NCBI GenBank assembly: GCA_049652985.1
Contig: JBASFK010000001.1
Location: forward strand, 248,001-312,000
Length of the DNA stretch: 64,000 bases
Direction of reading: 5' to 3'
Origin: UBA7657 sp049652985
GTDB taxonomy: Bacteria > Pseudomonadota > Alphaproteobacteria > Micavibrionales > Micavibrionaceae
In this document: positions 44,031 to 52,094 of the stretch, one piece after another
Position numbering within the stretch: the first letter of the stretch is position 1
Layout: every line of letters starts with the position of its first letter
The notes under the pieces: generated by a model
What the model saw: the letters and a program-made list of their open reading frames with translations, nothing else
Told to the model about the DNA's origin: nothing
Database searches by the model: none
Program-made: the position numbers and the translations under genes

Positions 44031-44390
44031 TTAATTATTAGTGTTAATCGGTTTGATGCGCGCGCGGACTTTACATTCAAAGTCCATATTAACACACTCG
44101 CGCTCAATATCGTCCATAGGAATACCACAACGCTGTTCTAGCGCCATTTCAACACCGACCATCACAGGACGGATGATCTCAACGTCCTCTTTGTCGTTTG
44201 CTTCACCCTGATTGAAGAAAATTATTTTATTTTCTTCTTTGTTTTCATAGAAGCGCAATAGAGCGCTGCCGTTGTGTATCGTCGTATAATTATATCCAAT
44301 CCACGCAGGCTCTGTATCCCGACTAACAGACATCACCCCAGGAACCGAGGCAATCGCGTCGGCGACGCAATCAATCGGCGGCACAGTCAA
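44031..44390 (-). CDS. hypothetical protein, possibly the body of a frame-broken exported protein
   Basis: 119 residues from a TTG at 44390 that lacks a ribosome-binding site. It reads as a compact domain (SALLRFYENKEENKIIFFNQGEA, three cysteines near the C-terminus) with no known family. Just upstream, in another frame, lies a signal-peptide-like mini-frame (44396-44467). One base change near 44395 would fuse the two into a normal exported protein of about 140 residues. Either it is a separate gene with a weak start, or it carries a frameshift. Confidence 0.5.
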   Translation of the reverse strand: MTVPPIDCVADAIASVPGVMSVSRDTEPAWIGYNYTTIHNGSALLRFYENKEENKIIFFNQGEANDKEDVEIIRPVMVGVEMALEQRCGIPMDDIERECVNMDFECKVRARIKPINTNN

Positions 44391-44395
44391 GAGTT

Positions 44396-44467
44396 CTAGA
44401 TGATGACTAACCCCACTCCAGCGGCTGCAAGAGCAAGTAGAACGCCAAGAGTGAGAACGCGGCGCAT
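44396..44467 (-). CDS. 23-aa hydrophobic peptide coupled to sucA
   Basis: The ATG lies one base after the sucA stop codon. The peptide begins MRR, then is almost entirely Leu/Val/Ala/Gly/Ile: a signal peptide or membrane anchor without a mature domain. It stops at a TAG 6 bp before the TTG of the 119-aa frame. Probably the detached N-terminus of that gene; alternatively a small membrane peptide. Confidence 0.4.
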   Translation of the reverse strand: MRRVLTLGVLLALAAAGVGLVII

Positions 44468-44468
44468 C

Positions 44469-47378
44469 CTAAAGCTTGATCGTCAGCGCTTCGTTGACCA
44501 GCTTCGCCTGCTCGGCCTGGTGGCGGGAATTCAATCCCGTTGCGGGCGCGGCACCGGCCAGGCGGCCGACATATTTCGGGCGCTTGGCTTTATGCTCGGT
44601 CGTGTGCAGCGCTTCCTCGATGCGGCGGTCGACGAAAGTCCAGTAGCCCTGGTTTTCCGGCTCTTCCTGGCACCAGACGACATCGGCGTTTTCATACTGC
44701 GCCAGTTCCTCGGCCAGTTCGCCCAGTGGGAACGGGTAAAGCTGCTCGACGCGGATGATCATGATGTCGCTGATTTTACGCTCGCGGCGCTCCTGTAGCA
44801 GGTCGTAATAAACCTTGCCCGAGCAGAGGATGACGCGGCGGATTCTTTTCGGCTGAGCGAGCGTTTCCTTGTCGTCATCCCAGAGATAGCGGTGGAACGT
44901 GCTGTCGCCCGAGAACATTTCAATCGGCGAAACAGCAAGCTTGTGCCGCAGCAGCGATTTCGGCGTCATGATGATAAGCGGTTTTCTGAAATCGCGCATC
45001 ATCTGGCGGCGCAGGACGTGGAAATAGTTCGCAGGCGTCGTGCAGTTGACGATCTGCCAGTTGTCCTCGGCGCAATTTTGCAGGAAACGCTCGGGACGCG
45101 CGGAGGAGTGCTCCGGCCCCTGCCCTTCCATGCCGTGCGGCAGCAGCATCACGAGGCCCGACATGCGCAGCCACTTGGATTCAGCCGAGCAGATGAACTG
45201 GTCCATGATAACCTGTGCGCCGTTGACGAAATCGCCGAACTGCGCTTCCCACATAACAAGCGTTTTCGGGTCGGCGCAGGTATAGCCGTATTCAAAACCG
45301 AGAACCGCGAATTCAGACAGCGGCGAGTCATGCACTTCGCATTTCGGCTGGTTCTCATAAAGATTCTGCAGCGGGACATATTTCTGCTCATTCTCCTGGT
45401 CGTACCAGATCGCGTGGCGCTGTGAGAACGTTCCGCGCCCTACATCCTGGCCGGAGAGGCGCACGGCATAACCGTCTTTCAGGACAGTCGCAAAAGAGAG
45501 GGCTTCCGCCGTCGACCAGTCGAAACCCTTACAGGACCTGAACATGTCGCGCTTGGCCTCTAAAACGCGCTCGAGCTTCTTGTTGACGGTAAAATTTCCC
45601 GGAACCGTCGTGAGAATGTCACCGAGCTTGCGAAGCTCGCCCGTCGAGACGGACGTATCGCCGCGCCGCGCGCCCTCGGTCGAGGCAAGCTTGAGCCCCT
45701 CCCACGCGCCGCCGAGGAAATCGGCATTATTGGGCTTGTAAGTTTTCGTCGCCTCGAAGGCGTCCTCAAGATATTTGTAGAATTCGTCGGTGATCGCCTT
45801 GGCTTCGTCCGGCGTAAGCACCTTTTCAACGATGAGTTTTTTCTCGTATTTCGCGCGCGTCGTTTCCTGCGTGGCGATCCGCTTGTACATCAGCGGCTGG
45901 GTAAAGGCCGGCTCGTCACCCTCGTTGTGGCCGAAGCGGCGGTAGCAAAACATGTCGATGACGACGTCGCGCTTGAATTTCTGTCGGAATTCGGCAGCGA
46001 TGCGGGCAACGTGGACCACGGCCTCGGGGTCATCGCCGTTGACGTGAAAAATCGGCGCGGCGATCATTTTGGCGACGTCGGTGCAGTACGGGCCCGAGCG
46101 TCCGAATTTCGGTGCCGTTGTAAAGCCGATCTGGTTATTGATGACGATATGAATCGTGCCGCCGACGCGGTAACCGGGAAGCTCGGCGATCATCAAGGTT
46201 TCTGCGGTGATGCCCTGGCCCGCAAACGCGGCGTCGCCATGCAATAACAGGGGAAGAACGGCGCATGATTCAACGGCCTTGCGCTGAACCTGCTTCGCGC
46301 GCACCTTGCCGATCACGACCGGGTTGACGCATTCGAGGTGCGACGGGTTGGCGGTGAGCGACAGGTGAATGGTGTTGCCGTCGAAATCACGGTCCGAGGA
46401 CGTACCGAGATGATATTTGACGTCGCCGGAGCCGAGAACATCGGGCGAGGATTGCCCCTGGAATTCAGCGAACACGGCGGTGAAGGACTTGCCCATAACG
46501 TTCGTGAGAACATTCAGGCGCCCGCGGTGCGCCATGCCGACGATGATTTCCTCGAGGCCGAGCTGGCTGCCGCGCTTCATGATCTGCTCGATGCAGGGAA
46601 TGAGTGACTCGCCGCCATCGACGCCGAAGCGTTTCGTGCCCGGGTATTTCTTGTGAAGGAACTGCTCGAACAATTCTGCAGCCGTCAGGCGCTGCAGGAT
46701 CGCACGCTTTCCCTCCGGCGTGAAATCGGTTTTATTGCGCGGCTCCTCGATACGATTCTGGACCCAGTCTTTTTCTTCCGGGTCGGTGAGATGCAGGAAT
46801 TCAACACCGATCGTGCTGCAATAAGTTTGCTTCAGCGCGGAAACGATATCAGCGAGCGTCGCCGTTTCCATACCAAGCTCGCCGTTGATAAAAATCTCGC
46901 GGCTGTAATCTTCGGATGTAAAACCGTAATGCGCGGGGTCAAGCTCCGGGTGATGCGTTTTTTCTTTCAGCTCCAGCGGGTCGAGATCGGCCAGCAAGTG
47001 CCCGCGCGCGCGGTAGGCACGGATCAACTTCAGCGCCCGGATGGAATCCTTCGCTTGGCGGCGCAAATCTTCCCCGCCCGCGCTTTTCGGCAGCGGCGTT
47101 TTGGAAGGAACAACGGTCTCGATGACATCGGCGCCCGCGCCCATATGGTCGAACCGGCGGGCGGATTTGCGGTTTTCCTTCGGCGTCCAGCTGGCGCCGT
47201 TCAGCTCCTGCAGCAATTCAATTTCGTTATCGTTCAGCGCCTCGAAAAATCCCTGCCAGCTCGTATCGACCCGGGCCGGGTTGGAAAGATACTCTCCGTA
47301 CAGGTGCGATATATATTCAGCATTGGCGCCCGTCAGGAAGGTCATGTTGTTCGGCTTGAGGGAAGTGCTCTGGGACAT
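44469..47378 (-). CDS. sucA: 2-oxoglutarate dehydrogenase E1
   Basis: 969 residues, the thiamine-diphosphate-dependent E1 that decarboxylates 2-oxoglutarate and loads SucB. N-terminal FLTGANAEYISHLYGEYL motif that binds the core, EEIIVGMAHRGRLN, the ThDP loop region around HINGDDPEAVV-like VNGDDPEAVVHVARIAAEF, FCYRRFGHNEGDEP and the C-terminal VWCQEEPENQGYW are all present. Length is normal (about 930-1000). ThiL's product is its cofactor. Confidence 0.97.
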   Translation of the reverse strand: MSQSTSLKPNNMTFLTGANAEYISHLYGEYLSNPARVDTSWQGFFEALNDNEIELLQELNGASWTPKENRKSARRFDHMGAGADVIETVVPSKTPLPKSAGGEDLRRQAKDSIRALKLIRAYRARGHLLADLDPLELKEKTHHPELDPAHYGFTSEDYSREIFINGELGMETATLADIVSALKQTYCSTIGVEFLHLTDPEEKDWVQNRIEEPRNKTDFTPEGKRAILQRLTAAELFEQFLHKKYPGTKRFGVDGGESLIPCIEQIMKRGSQLGLEEIIVGMAHRGRLNVLTNVMGKSFTAVFAEFQGQSSPDVLGSGDVKYHLGTSSDRDFDGNTIHLSLTANPSHLECVNPVVIGKVRAKQVQRKAVESCAVLPLLLHGDAAFAGQGITAETLMIAELPGYRVGGTIHIVINNQIGFTTAPKFGRSGPYCTDVAKMIAAPIFHVNGDDPEAVVHVARIAAEFRQKFKRDVVIDMFCYRRFGHNEGDEPAFTQPLMYKRIATQETTRAKYEKKLIVEKVLTPDEAKAITDEFYKYLEDAFEATKTYKPNNADFLGGAWEGLKLASTEGARRGDTSVSTGELRKLGDILTTVPGNFTVNKKLERVLEAKRDMFRSCKGFDWSTAEALSFATVLKDGYAVRLSGQDVGRGTFSQRHAIWYDQENEQKYVPLQNLYENQPKCEVHDSPLSEFAVLGFEYGYTCADPKTLVMWEAQFGDFVNGAQVIMDQFICSAESKWLRMSGLVMLLPHGMEGQGPEHSSARPERFLQNCAEDNWQIVNCTTPANYFHVLRRQMMRDFRKPLIIMTPKSLLRHKLAVSPIEMFSGDSTFHRYLWDDDKETLAQPKRIRRVILCSGKVYYDLLQERRERKISDIMIIRVEQLYPFPLGELAEELAQYENADVVWCQEEPENQGYWTFVDRRIEEALHTTEHKAKRPKYVGRLAGAAPATGLNSRHQAEQAKLVNEALTIKL

Positions 47379-47463
47379 GGATATTCTCTCTGTAATAAGG
47401 CGCGTGAAAGAACTTAATTATATTCGGCGGCGAAGGTCAAGAGGCCCGGTTTTACGGCAATTT

Positions 47464-47997
47464 TCAGGCCTTCCCCTTCAACGCAGCACGCAGTTTTTCA
47501 AGCGCCGAATCTTCGCTGGCACTAACATTCATCGGGTGCCCGGCGTCATGATCGGCCAGTCCTGAAAATTTACTCAAAATCTTGCCGAAAATTCCCTCTG
47601 CGGCACCGTCATCGCTGAATTCATCCGAGGCCTGTGCCACGGCAGTTCCGATTTCCATGAGCGAACGTTTGAAAAATTTGATTTCATCGACGGAGGCCTT
47701 GCCCCGCAAAATGGACACTGCCTTTTGAATATCCTGTACCAGCGTGAACGACTGATCGGCCCATTCCGCCCATTTATCTTCGCGGCGCAGGGTTTCCTTG
47801 ATGACTTGCGCGAAAAGCGGTTTACCGTCACCCATTTTAGCGAACTGGCGAAGACACGCGGTGAGGGCCTTGTTCTCGTGCGTATCGTCTTTCTCGCCAT
47901 CATGGTCTTCCGAATGGCTGACCCACATCCCGGCCTTGTAAGGCAGGCTGATGAGAAGATCGGCTTCATCTTTCGTGAAATCAGACAGGGACGTCAT
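47464..47997 (-). CDS. hypothetical helical protein, tandem paralogue B
   Basis: 177 residues, all-helical by pattern, no signal peptide. Shares with its upstream neighbour the frame DLLISLPYKAGMWVSHSE..., a central WAEW motif, an LMEIGTAVAQA helix and a C-terminal NVSASEDSAL motif, so both come from one duplication. No family recognised. Its ATG overlaps the stop of the first copy (ATGA), so the pair is coupled. It lies 85 bp upstream of sucA. Confidence 0.65.
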   Translation of the reverse strand: MTSLSDFTKDEADLLISLPYKAGMWVSHSEDHDGEKDDTHENKALTACLRQFAKMGDGKPLFAQVIKETLRREDKWAEWADQSFTLVQDIQKAVSILRGKASVDEIKFFKRSLMEIGTAVAQASDEFSDDGAAEGIFGKILSKFSGLADHDAGHPMNVSASEDSALEKLRAALKGKA

Positions 47998-48539
47998 ACA
48001 GACTCCAGCGCGTCGACAATCACATTCAGCGCTTCGCGTTCGCTGGTGCTGACATTCAGGAATTCACCGAACGAACGGCCGCGCTGCCTGCGTTTGTTTT
48101 TTGAAAACAGGTGGCTGACATACAAACCCACCGCCGAAAAAACCGACGTGCGTGAATCTTCTTCGTGGAATGCCAGCGCGACCGCCTCGGCAATTTCCAT
48201 CAGGTGATTTTTGAGCGCCTTGACGTCTTTCGGCTCGCCATGGTCACGCATAAGGGTGATGGCGTCTGCGCATTCGCCGGGCACAAGCTCGACGTCCTTG
48301 CTCCATGAGGGCCAGTTGCTTTTCTGCCGGATGGTTTCCGACATGATGTATTGCAGGTTTTCTGACCCGAACAGATCTTCGGCAAAGGCATGGAGAATAT
48401 TCGACAGCGCCTGGCGCTCTCTCTCGTCGGCCTCGCTGCCGCCCGCCGTGTCGCTCTGGCTGATCCACAGCCCTATCCGGTAGGGCAGCCGTACCATCAG
48501 GTCGCGTTGATCTTGGGTGAATTTTTCAAGAAAAGTCAT
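47994..48539 (-). CDS. hypothetical helical protein, tandem paralogue A
   Basis: 181 residues from the ATG at 48539 (MTFLEKFTQDQRD). Compared with copy B it keeps DLMVRLPYRIGLWISQSD, WPSW, HLMEIAEAVALAFHEE and the C-terminal NVSTSEREAL, but has an extra basic stretch (SKNKRRQRGR, about 148-157). The last helix may contact a partner. Family unknown; a helical regulator of the neighbouring suc genes is only a guess. Confidence 0.65.
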   Translation of the reverse strand: MTFLEKFTQDQRDLMVRLPYRIGLWISQSDTAGGSEADERERQALSNILHAFAEDLFGSENLQYIMSETIRQKSNWPSWSKDVELVPGECADAITLMRDHGEPKDVKALKNHLMEIAEAVALAFHEEDSRTSVFSAVGLYVSHLFSKNKRRQRGRSFGEFLNVSTSEREALNVIVDALESV

Positions 48540-48586
48540 GAATCCAAGATTACTACAAACAGGCCGCTTCGACAAAGACTAACTTG

Positions 48587-48613
48587 ATCAATAGCTATGA
48601 TATATCAATAGCT
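48587..48613. repeat. ATCAATAGCT direct repeat
   Basis: Two identical 10-mers (48587-48596 and 48604-48613), 17 bp start to start, in the gap before the LPD7-like gene; placed upstream of its -35 box. Possible activator site. Confidence 0.35.
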
Positions 48614-48633
48614 TATTTGTTTTTCATAAAATA

Positions 48634-48663
48634 TTGGCGAGGCGGCGCATTTTAAGGTACAAT
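48634..48663 (+). promoter_or_regulatory. candidate promoter of the 48709 gene
   Basis: TTGGCG (48634-48639), 18 bp, TACAAT (48658-48663), 45 bp before the ATG; a GAGGTGTGTA ribosome-binding site follows. Confidence 0.5.
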
Positions 48664-48708
48664 CTACGAAACGATAAAAAATAAAAATTAGAATATCAGA
48701 GGTGTGTA

Positions 48709-49326
48709 ATGGCCGACCAAATCAGCAAGAAAACCGAGCACGGTACCGATTCCAAGATTCCGGTCTTGGATAAAAACGACATCACTGATGCCCAGAAAAT
48801 CCAGAAACTCCTCGGTGGCGACAAGCTCTCAAAAGAAGCCCAGGAAGAATTAGAGAAATTTACCAAAAACTTTAAATTCCTCGGCGCGAACGCCGACGGC
48901 ACTGAAGGAATATTCAAAGGTCAGAGCGGGCAATACCAGATCGGCGGCGGACACATCGGTATCGATTCACCGCTTCCGAACAACGATCCCAAACGGATTG
49001 AATCGCTGATTGAAATGGCCGCGCTCGCCCATAAATCATTCAGGCCCGGCACGGAAATCGATGTCAGCGGTGGGAGCGAGGAAAGCCGCATGGTTTCCGA
49101 GAAAATCGCCCAGATGGCGAGTCTTAAAGTCCATATCGACGAAAAAAAGCTCGCGGACATAAATCCCGAGCTCGACAAGAAAATCAACGAAACCTATGAC
49201 AAGGTGCGCGAGAAATACGGCCTGCCGCCGCGCGCCGATGCGGTAACCGAATTCATCAAGAACCCAATAGTACCCGCCATGGAGATGGGCGTTACAACCC
49301 CGGCCCCGGCAGCGCTCAAACTTTAG
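48709..49326 (+). CDS. hypothetical protein with LPD7-like segment
   Basis: 205 residues, cytosolic by sequence. Residues about 115-155 (GTEIDVSGGSEESRMVSEKIAQ, then LKVHIDEKKLADI) resemble the short LPD7 motif otherwise found as a helper domain in large polyvalent proteins of mobile elements; here it stands alone. The flanking parts are helical and charged. The resemblance is by eye only. Strong promoter and ribosome-binding site. It ends 3 bp from the convergent DUF4174-like gene. Confidence 0.55.
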   Translation: MADQISKKTEHGTDSKIPVLDKNDITDAQKIQKLLGGDKLSKEAQEELEKFTKNFKFLGANADGTEGIFKGQSGQYQIGGGHIGIDSPLPNNDPKRIESLIEMAALAHKSFRPGTEIDVSGGSEESRMVSEKIAQMASLKVHIDEKKLADINPELDKKINETYDKVREKYGLPPRADAVTEFIKNPIVPAMEMGVTTPAPAALKL

Positions 49327-49329
49327 TGC

Positions 49330-49845
49330 TTACCTGCTTGATTTCTTTTCCGGCGCCGCGGCTTCCGGCTTCACCATCGGCTGCGGGTTATCCATCATGT
49401 TGAAAATATCGCGCGGGCCCACCACCATTGCGGTCCAGACATATTTGGTTACGCCGTCCTTATCCACCAGCACGACGGAAAAAACATCGTCATCCGTTAA
49501 TAATTGTTCTTCCATGCGCTCAATCTTTTCATGCGTCGATGTGCCCTTCTTGGAGCCGTTCATCGACGGCAGCTTATATTGCGCAACGCTCAGTTCCGGA
49601 TAAGCTTCCAGCGTTCGCCCATGAAAGTGAATGACAACCATTTCACGTGCAATAAGTGTATCAGCCACGGCCTGAAGCATGGCGAGTTGTTCCATATACA
49701 GAGGGTCGATATCCGGCCCCGTGAGAACCAGCGCCCAAGCTTTATCTTGCAGCCGGTCGAACGGCGCGTCGATTTTTTCCTGAGCATACGAAGGAACGAC
49801 GAGGAATAAAGCGCAGACAAATAAAATTGCCTGCAGGGTTCTCAT
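49330..49845 (-). CDS. exported DUF4174-like protein
   Basis: 171 residues with a signal peptide ending at PSYAQ (about residue 22). The domain has WALVLTGPDIDP and FSVVLVDKDGVTKYVW, which fits the DUF4174 family, a thioredoxin-like fold without the CxxC. Periplasmic location is inferred; function unknown. Start overlaps the sucD stop by one base (TAATG), so it is coupled to sucD. Confidence 0.65.
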   Translation of the reverse strand: MRTLQAILFVCALFLVVPSYAQEKIDAPFDRLQDKAWALVLTGPDIDPLYMEQLAMLQAVADTLIAREMVVIHFHGRTLEAYPELSVAQYKLPSMNGSKKGTSTHEKIERMEEQLLTDDDVFSVVLVDKDGVTKYVWTAMVVGPRDIFNMMDNPQPMVKPEAAAPEKKSSR

Positions 49846-50720
49846 TACGCCGCCATTGCTTTCACAACAGCTTCACCGAGCGTACCGGGGCTTTCGGACA
49901 CCGCGAAACCGGCGGAGCGCATCGCATCCATCTTGGCTTTTGCCGTGTCGTCGCCGCCGGAAATAATCGCGCCCGCATGGCCCATGCGCTTGCCCGGAGG
50001 GGCCGTCGCGCCGGCGATGAAACCCGCGATGGGTTTTTTCTTCTTGAGCTTTTTGTAGAATTCGCATGCCTCGACTTCCGCCGTGCCGCCAATCTCGCCA
50101 ATCATCAGGATTGCCTGTGTCTCGTCGTCAGCCATGAACAATTCGAGACAGTCGATAAAGTTCGTGCCGTTGACCGGGTCGCCGCCGATGCCGATGCAGG
50201 TCGTCTGGCCGAGGCCGACTTTTCCTGTCTGGTAAACCGCTTCGTATGTCAGCGTGCCGGAGCGAGAAACGATTCCGACCTTGCCGCGCTTGTGAATATG
50301 GCCGGGCATGATGCCGATCTTGCATTCGCCGGGCGTGATGATGCCGGGGCAGTTCGGTCCGATCAGGCGTGTTTTGGAGCCGCTCAGCGCGCGCTTCACT
50401 TTCACCATGTCGAGAACGGGAATGCCCTCGGTGATACAGACCGCGAGATCGATGCCCGCGTCTATAGCCTCTAAAATCGCATCAGCCGCGAAGGGCGGTG
50501 GAACATAAATCACGGACGCATTCGCGCCGGTTTTGGCTTTGGCTTCCGCCACCGTATCGTACACAGGAAGGTCCAAATGCTTCTGTCCGCCTTTGCCGGG
50601 CGTGACGCCGCCAACCATCTTGGTGCCGTAGGCAATCGCCTGCTCGCTGTGGAACGTGCCCTGCGCCCCGGTGAAACCCTGGCAGATAACCTTGGTGTTT
50701 TTATCGACGAGTACGGCCAT
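49845..50720 (-). CDS. sucD: succinyl-CoA synthetase alpha subunit
   Basis: 291 residues; binds CoA and carries the phosphohistidine intermediate. GFTGAQGTFHSEQAIAYG is the CoA-binding loop, CPGIITPGECKIGIMPG and GHAGAIISGG (His about 247, the phosphorylated residue) are intact. Own promoter at 50756-50783. Separated from its partner sucC by a plus-strand lytic transglycosylase gene, which is unusual. Confidence 0.97.
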   Translation of the reverse strand: MAVLVDKNTKVICQGFTGAQGTFHSEQAIAYGTKMVGGVTPGKGGQKHLDLPVYDTVAEAKAKTGANASVIYVPPPFAADAILEAIDAGIDLAVCITEGIPVLDMVKVKRALSGSKTRLIGPNCPGIITPGECKIGIMPGHIHKRGKVGIVSRSGTLTYEAVYQTGKVGLGQTTCIGIGGDPVNGTNFIDCLELFMADDETQAILMIGEIGGTAEVEACEFYKKLKKKKPIAGFIAGATAPPGKRMGHAGAIISGGDDTAKAKMDAMRSAGFAVSESPGTLGEAVVKAMAA

Positions 50721-50755
50721 GACGTCCCTTTTGGCTGGATGAATGTTACCAGCCT

Positions 50756-50783
50756 GTTATAGACCCTCCCCCCGCAAAATCAA
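50756..50783 (-). promoter_or_regulatory. candidate promoter of sucD
   Basis: Minus strand TTGATT (50783-50778), 16 bp, TATAAC (50761-50756), 36 bp before the ATG. Fits the need for sucD to be transcribed apart from sucC. Confidence 0.5.
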
Positions 50784-50848
50784 CTCCGGAAAGCCTTATT
50801 TCATGGTCTTTCCCCCTATTTGCACCCCTTTATTCCGTGGCTTGTTAT

Positions 50849-50878
50849 TTGACATAATTCACAGTTTTCGTATATATT
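50849..50878 (+). promoter_or_regulatory. promoter of the lytic transglycosylase gene
   Basis: TTGACA (50849-50854), 18 bp, TATATT (50873-50878), 26 bp before the ATG at 50904. Confidence 0.6.
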
Positions 50879-50903
50879 ATCCGCAGATTCAGGAAAGACG
50901 GAA

Positions 50904-52094
50904 ATGGCTCGGAATTACAGGAAAAACACGCATACAGATGAACAGGCGAAACCTGGCTTCATAACCAGGGTCAAACACACGCTTGCGGTTATCGGTATAG
51001 TTGCCGGGATCGGTTATGCCCTGCCCGATGATAAGCCGGAAGATAAAACAGTTCACGCTAAACCCACGCACATACGCATCACTGCCGCAAAACCCCCAGC
51101 AGCAAAATCAGTTAAGCCGACACATGACCTTCTAGCGCACACAGAAGGCATGGAAATAACGGAAGAATTTTTAAAGGCAGAGCTTTTAAGAAGCAATCTT
51201 CCAATGGAACATATCGTTTCAGAAGAAATAAAAAGTGCTGCAGCGCCTGTGCAGAAATCCGTAGAGAAAAAAGTCCTCACGAGCGCTGCCCATATCACCA
51301 ATGGCGCGATGCCTAAACTTGTTAAAAGAAACATAAATGGTTCGGAAGTTTACACGGTCGGCCCCAAAACAGTTACATTGAGCCCGTCTGTCGCTGATGC
51401 CTTTAGCCGCGTGGAACGGGAAAAAGGTCTGCCGCGCGAAATAATGATCGCAACCTGTGCGCGCGAAAGCAATTGCGAACCGCGCGCTGTTAACCCGAAT
51501 AGCAAGGCCTGCGGCCTGTTCCAGCTTATGGTGACGCCAGCAGTACAAACACTTCCCCGTCTGGCCTTTACACAAGGTGCCGCCCACGGCTACCCGGAAG
51601 CCAAAGCACTGGTGACGGAGTATGTCCATGCGCATGATAAAAAAGGCCGCGCGATTTTGCGCTATCTTCCCAAGGATACCAAAGCGGAAAAAAAATTAGC
51701 CGAACTGTGCTTCAATCCACACTTCAACGCCTCGATGCTCGCCGTCGACATGGAACCTAAAATCCGGAAATATGAAGCGTGGCTGAAAGGCGATGCGCCT
51801 ACGGGCCGTAAAATCAGCGTGGGTGAAATTGCCGTCGTAAATAATCTTGGCGATAACGGTGCGATACGTTTCATGGGCCGGGTTTTTAAAGACGTCAGAA
51901 CCGGAATAGACACGATGGCATACGAATTTCTTAGCCCGGCTATCGCTGCGCAGAATCCATCATTCGTCAGATATCCGGATGGCAGGTATAAAACCATGCG
52001 CGAATCCTACCGGGATATTTCAAATAGCTTTGGCGGCTATACGGAACGCGATCAAATACAGCGTCAAATCCTCACGCCTTCGCAGGAACTCTAG
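50904..52094 (+). CDS. lytic transglycosylase (SLT domain), membrane-anchored
   Basis: 396 residues. One hydrophobic segment (about 27-45) after a basic N-terminus, a long polar linker, then an SLT domain: REIMIATCARESNCEPRAVNP with the catalytic Glu, ACGLFQLMVTPA with the GLFQ motif. It would cut peptidoglycan in the periplasm, forming 1,6-anhydro ends. AGGAAAG precedes the ATG. It is inserted between sucC and sucD on the opposite strand and shares CTAG with the sucC stop. Confidence 0.82.
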   Translation: MARNYRKNTHTDEQAKPGFITRVKHTLAVIGIVAGIGYALPDDKPEDKTVHAKPTHIRITAAKPPAAKSVKPTHDLLAHTEGMEITEEFLKAELLRSNLPMEHIVSEEIKSAAAPVQKSVEKKVLTSAAHITNGAMPKLVKRNINGSEVYTVGPKTVTLSPSVADAFSRVEREKGLPREIMIATCARESNCEPRAVNPNSKACGLFQLMVTPAVQTLPRLAFTQGAAHGYPEAKALVTEYVHAHDKKGRAILRYLPKDTKAEKKLAELCFNPHFNASMLAVDMEPKIRKYEAWLKGDAPTGRKISVGEIAVVNNLGDNGAIRFMGRVFKDVRTGIDTMAYEFLSPAIAAQNPSFVRYPDGRYKTMRESYRDISNSFGGYTERDQIQRQILTPSQEL

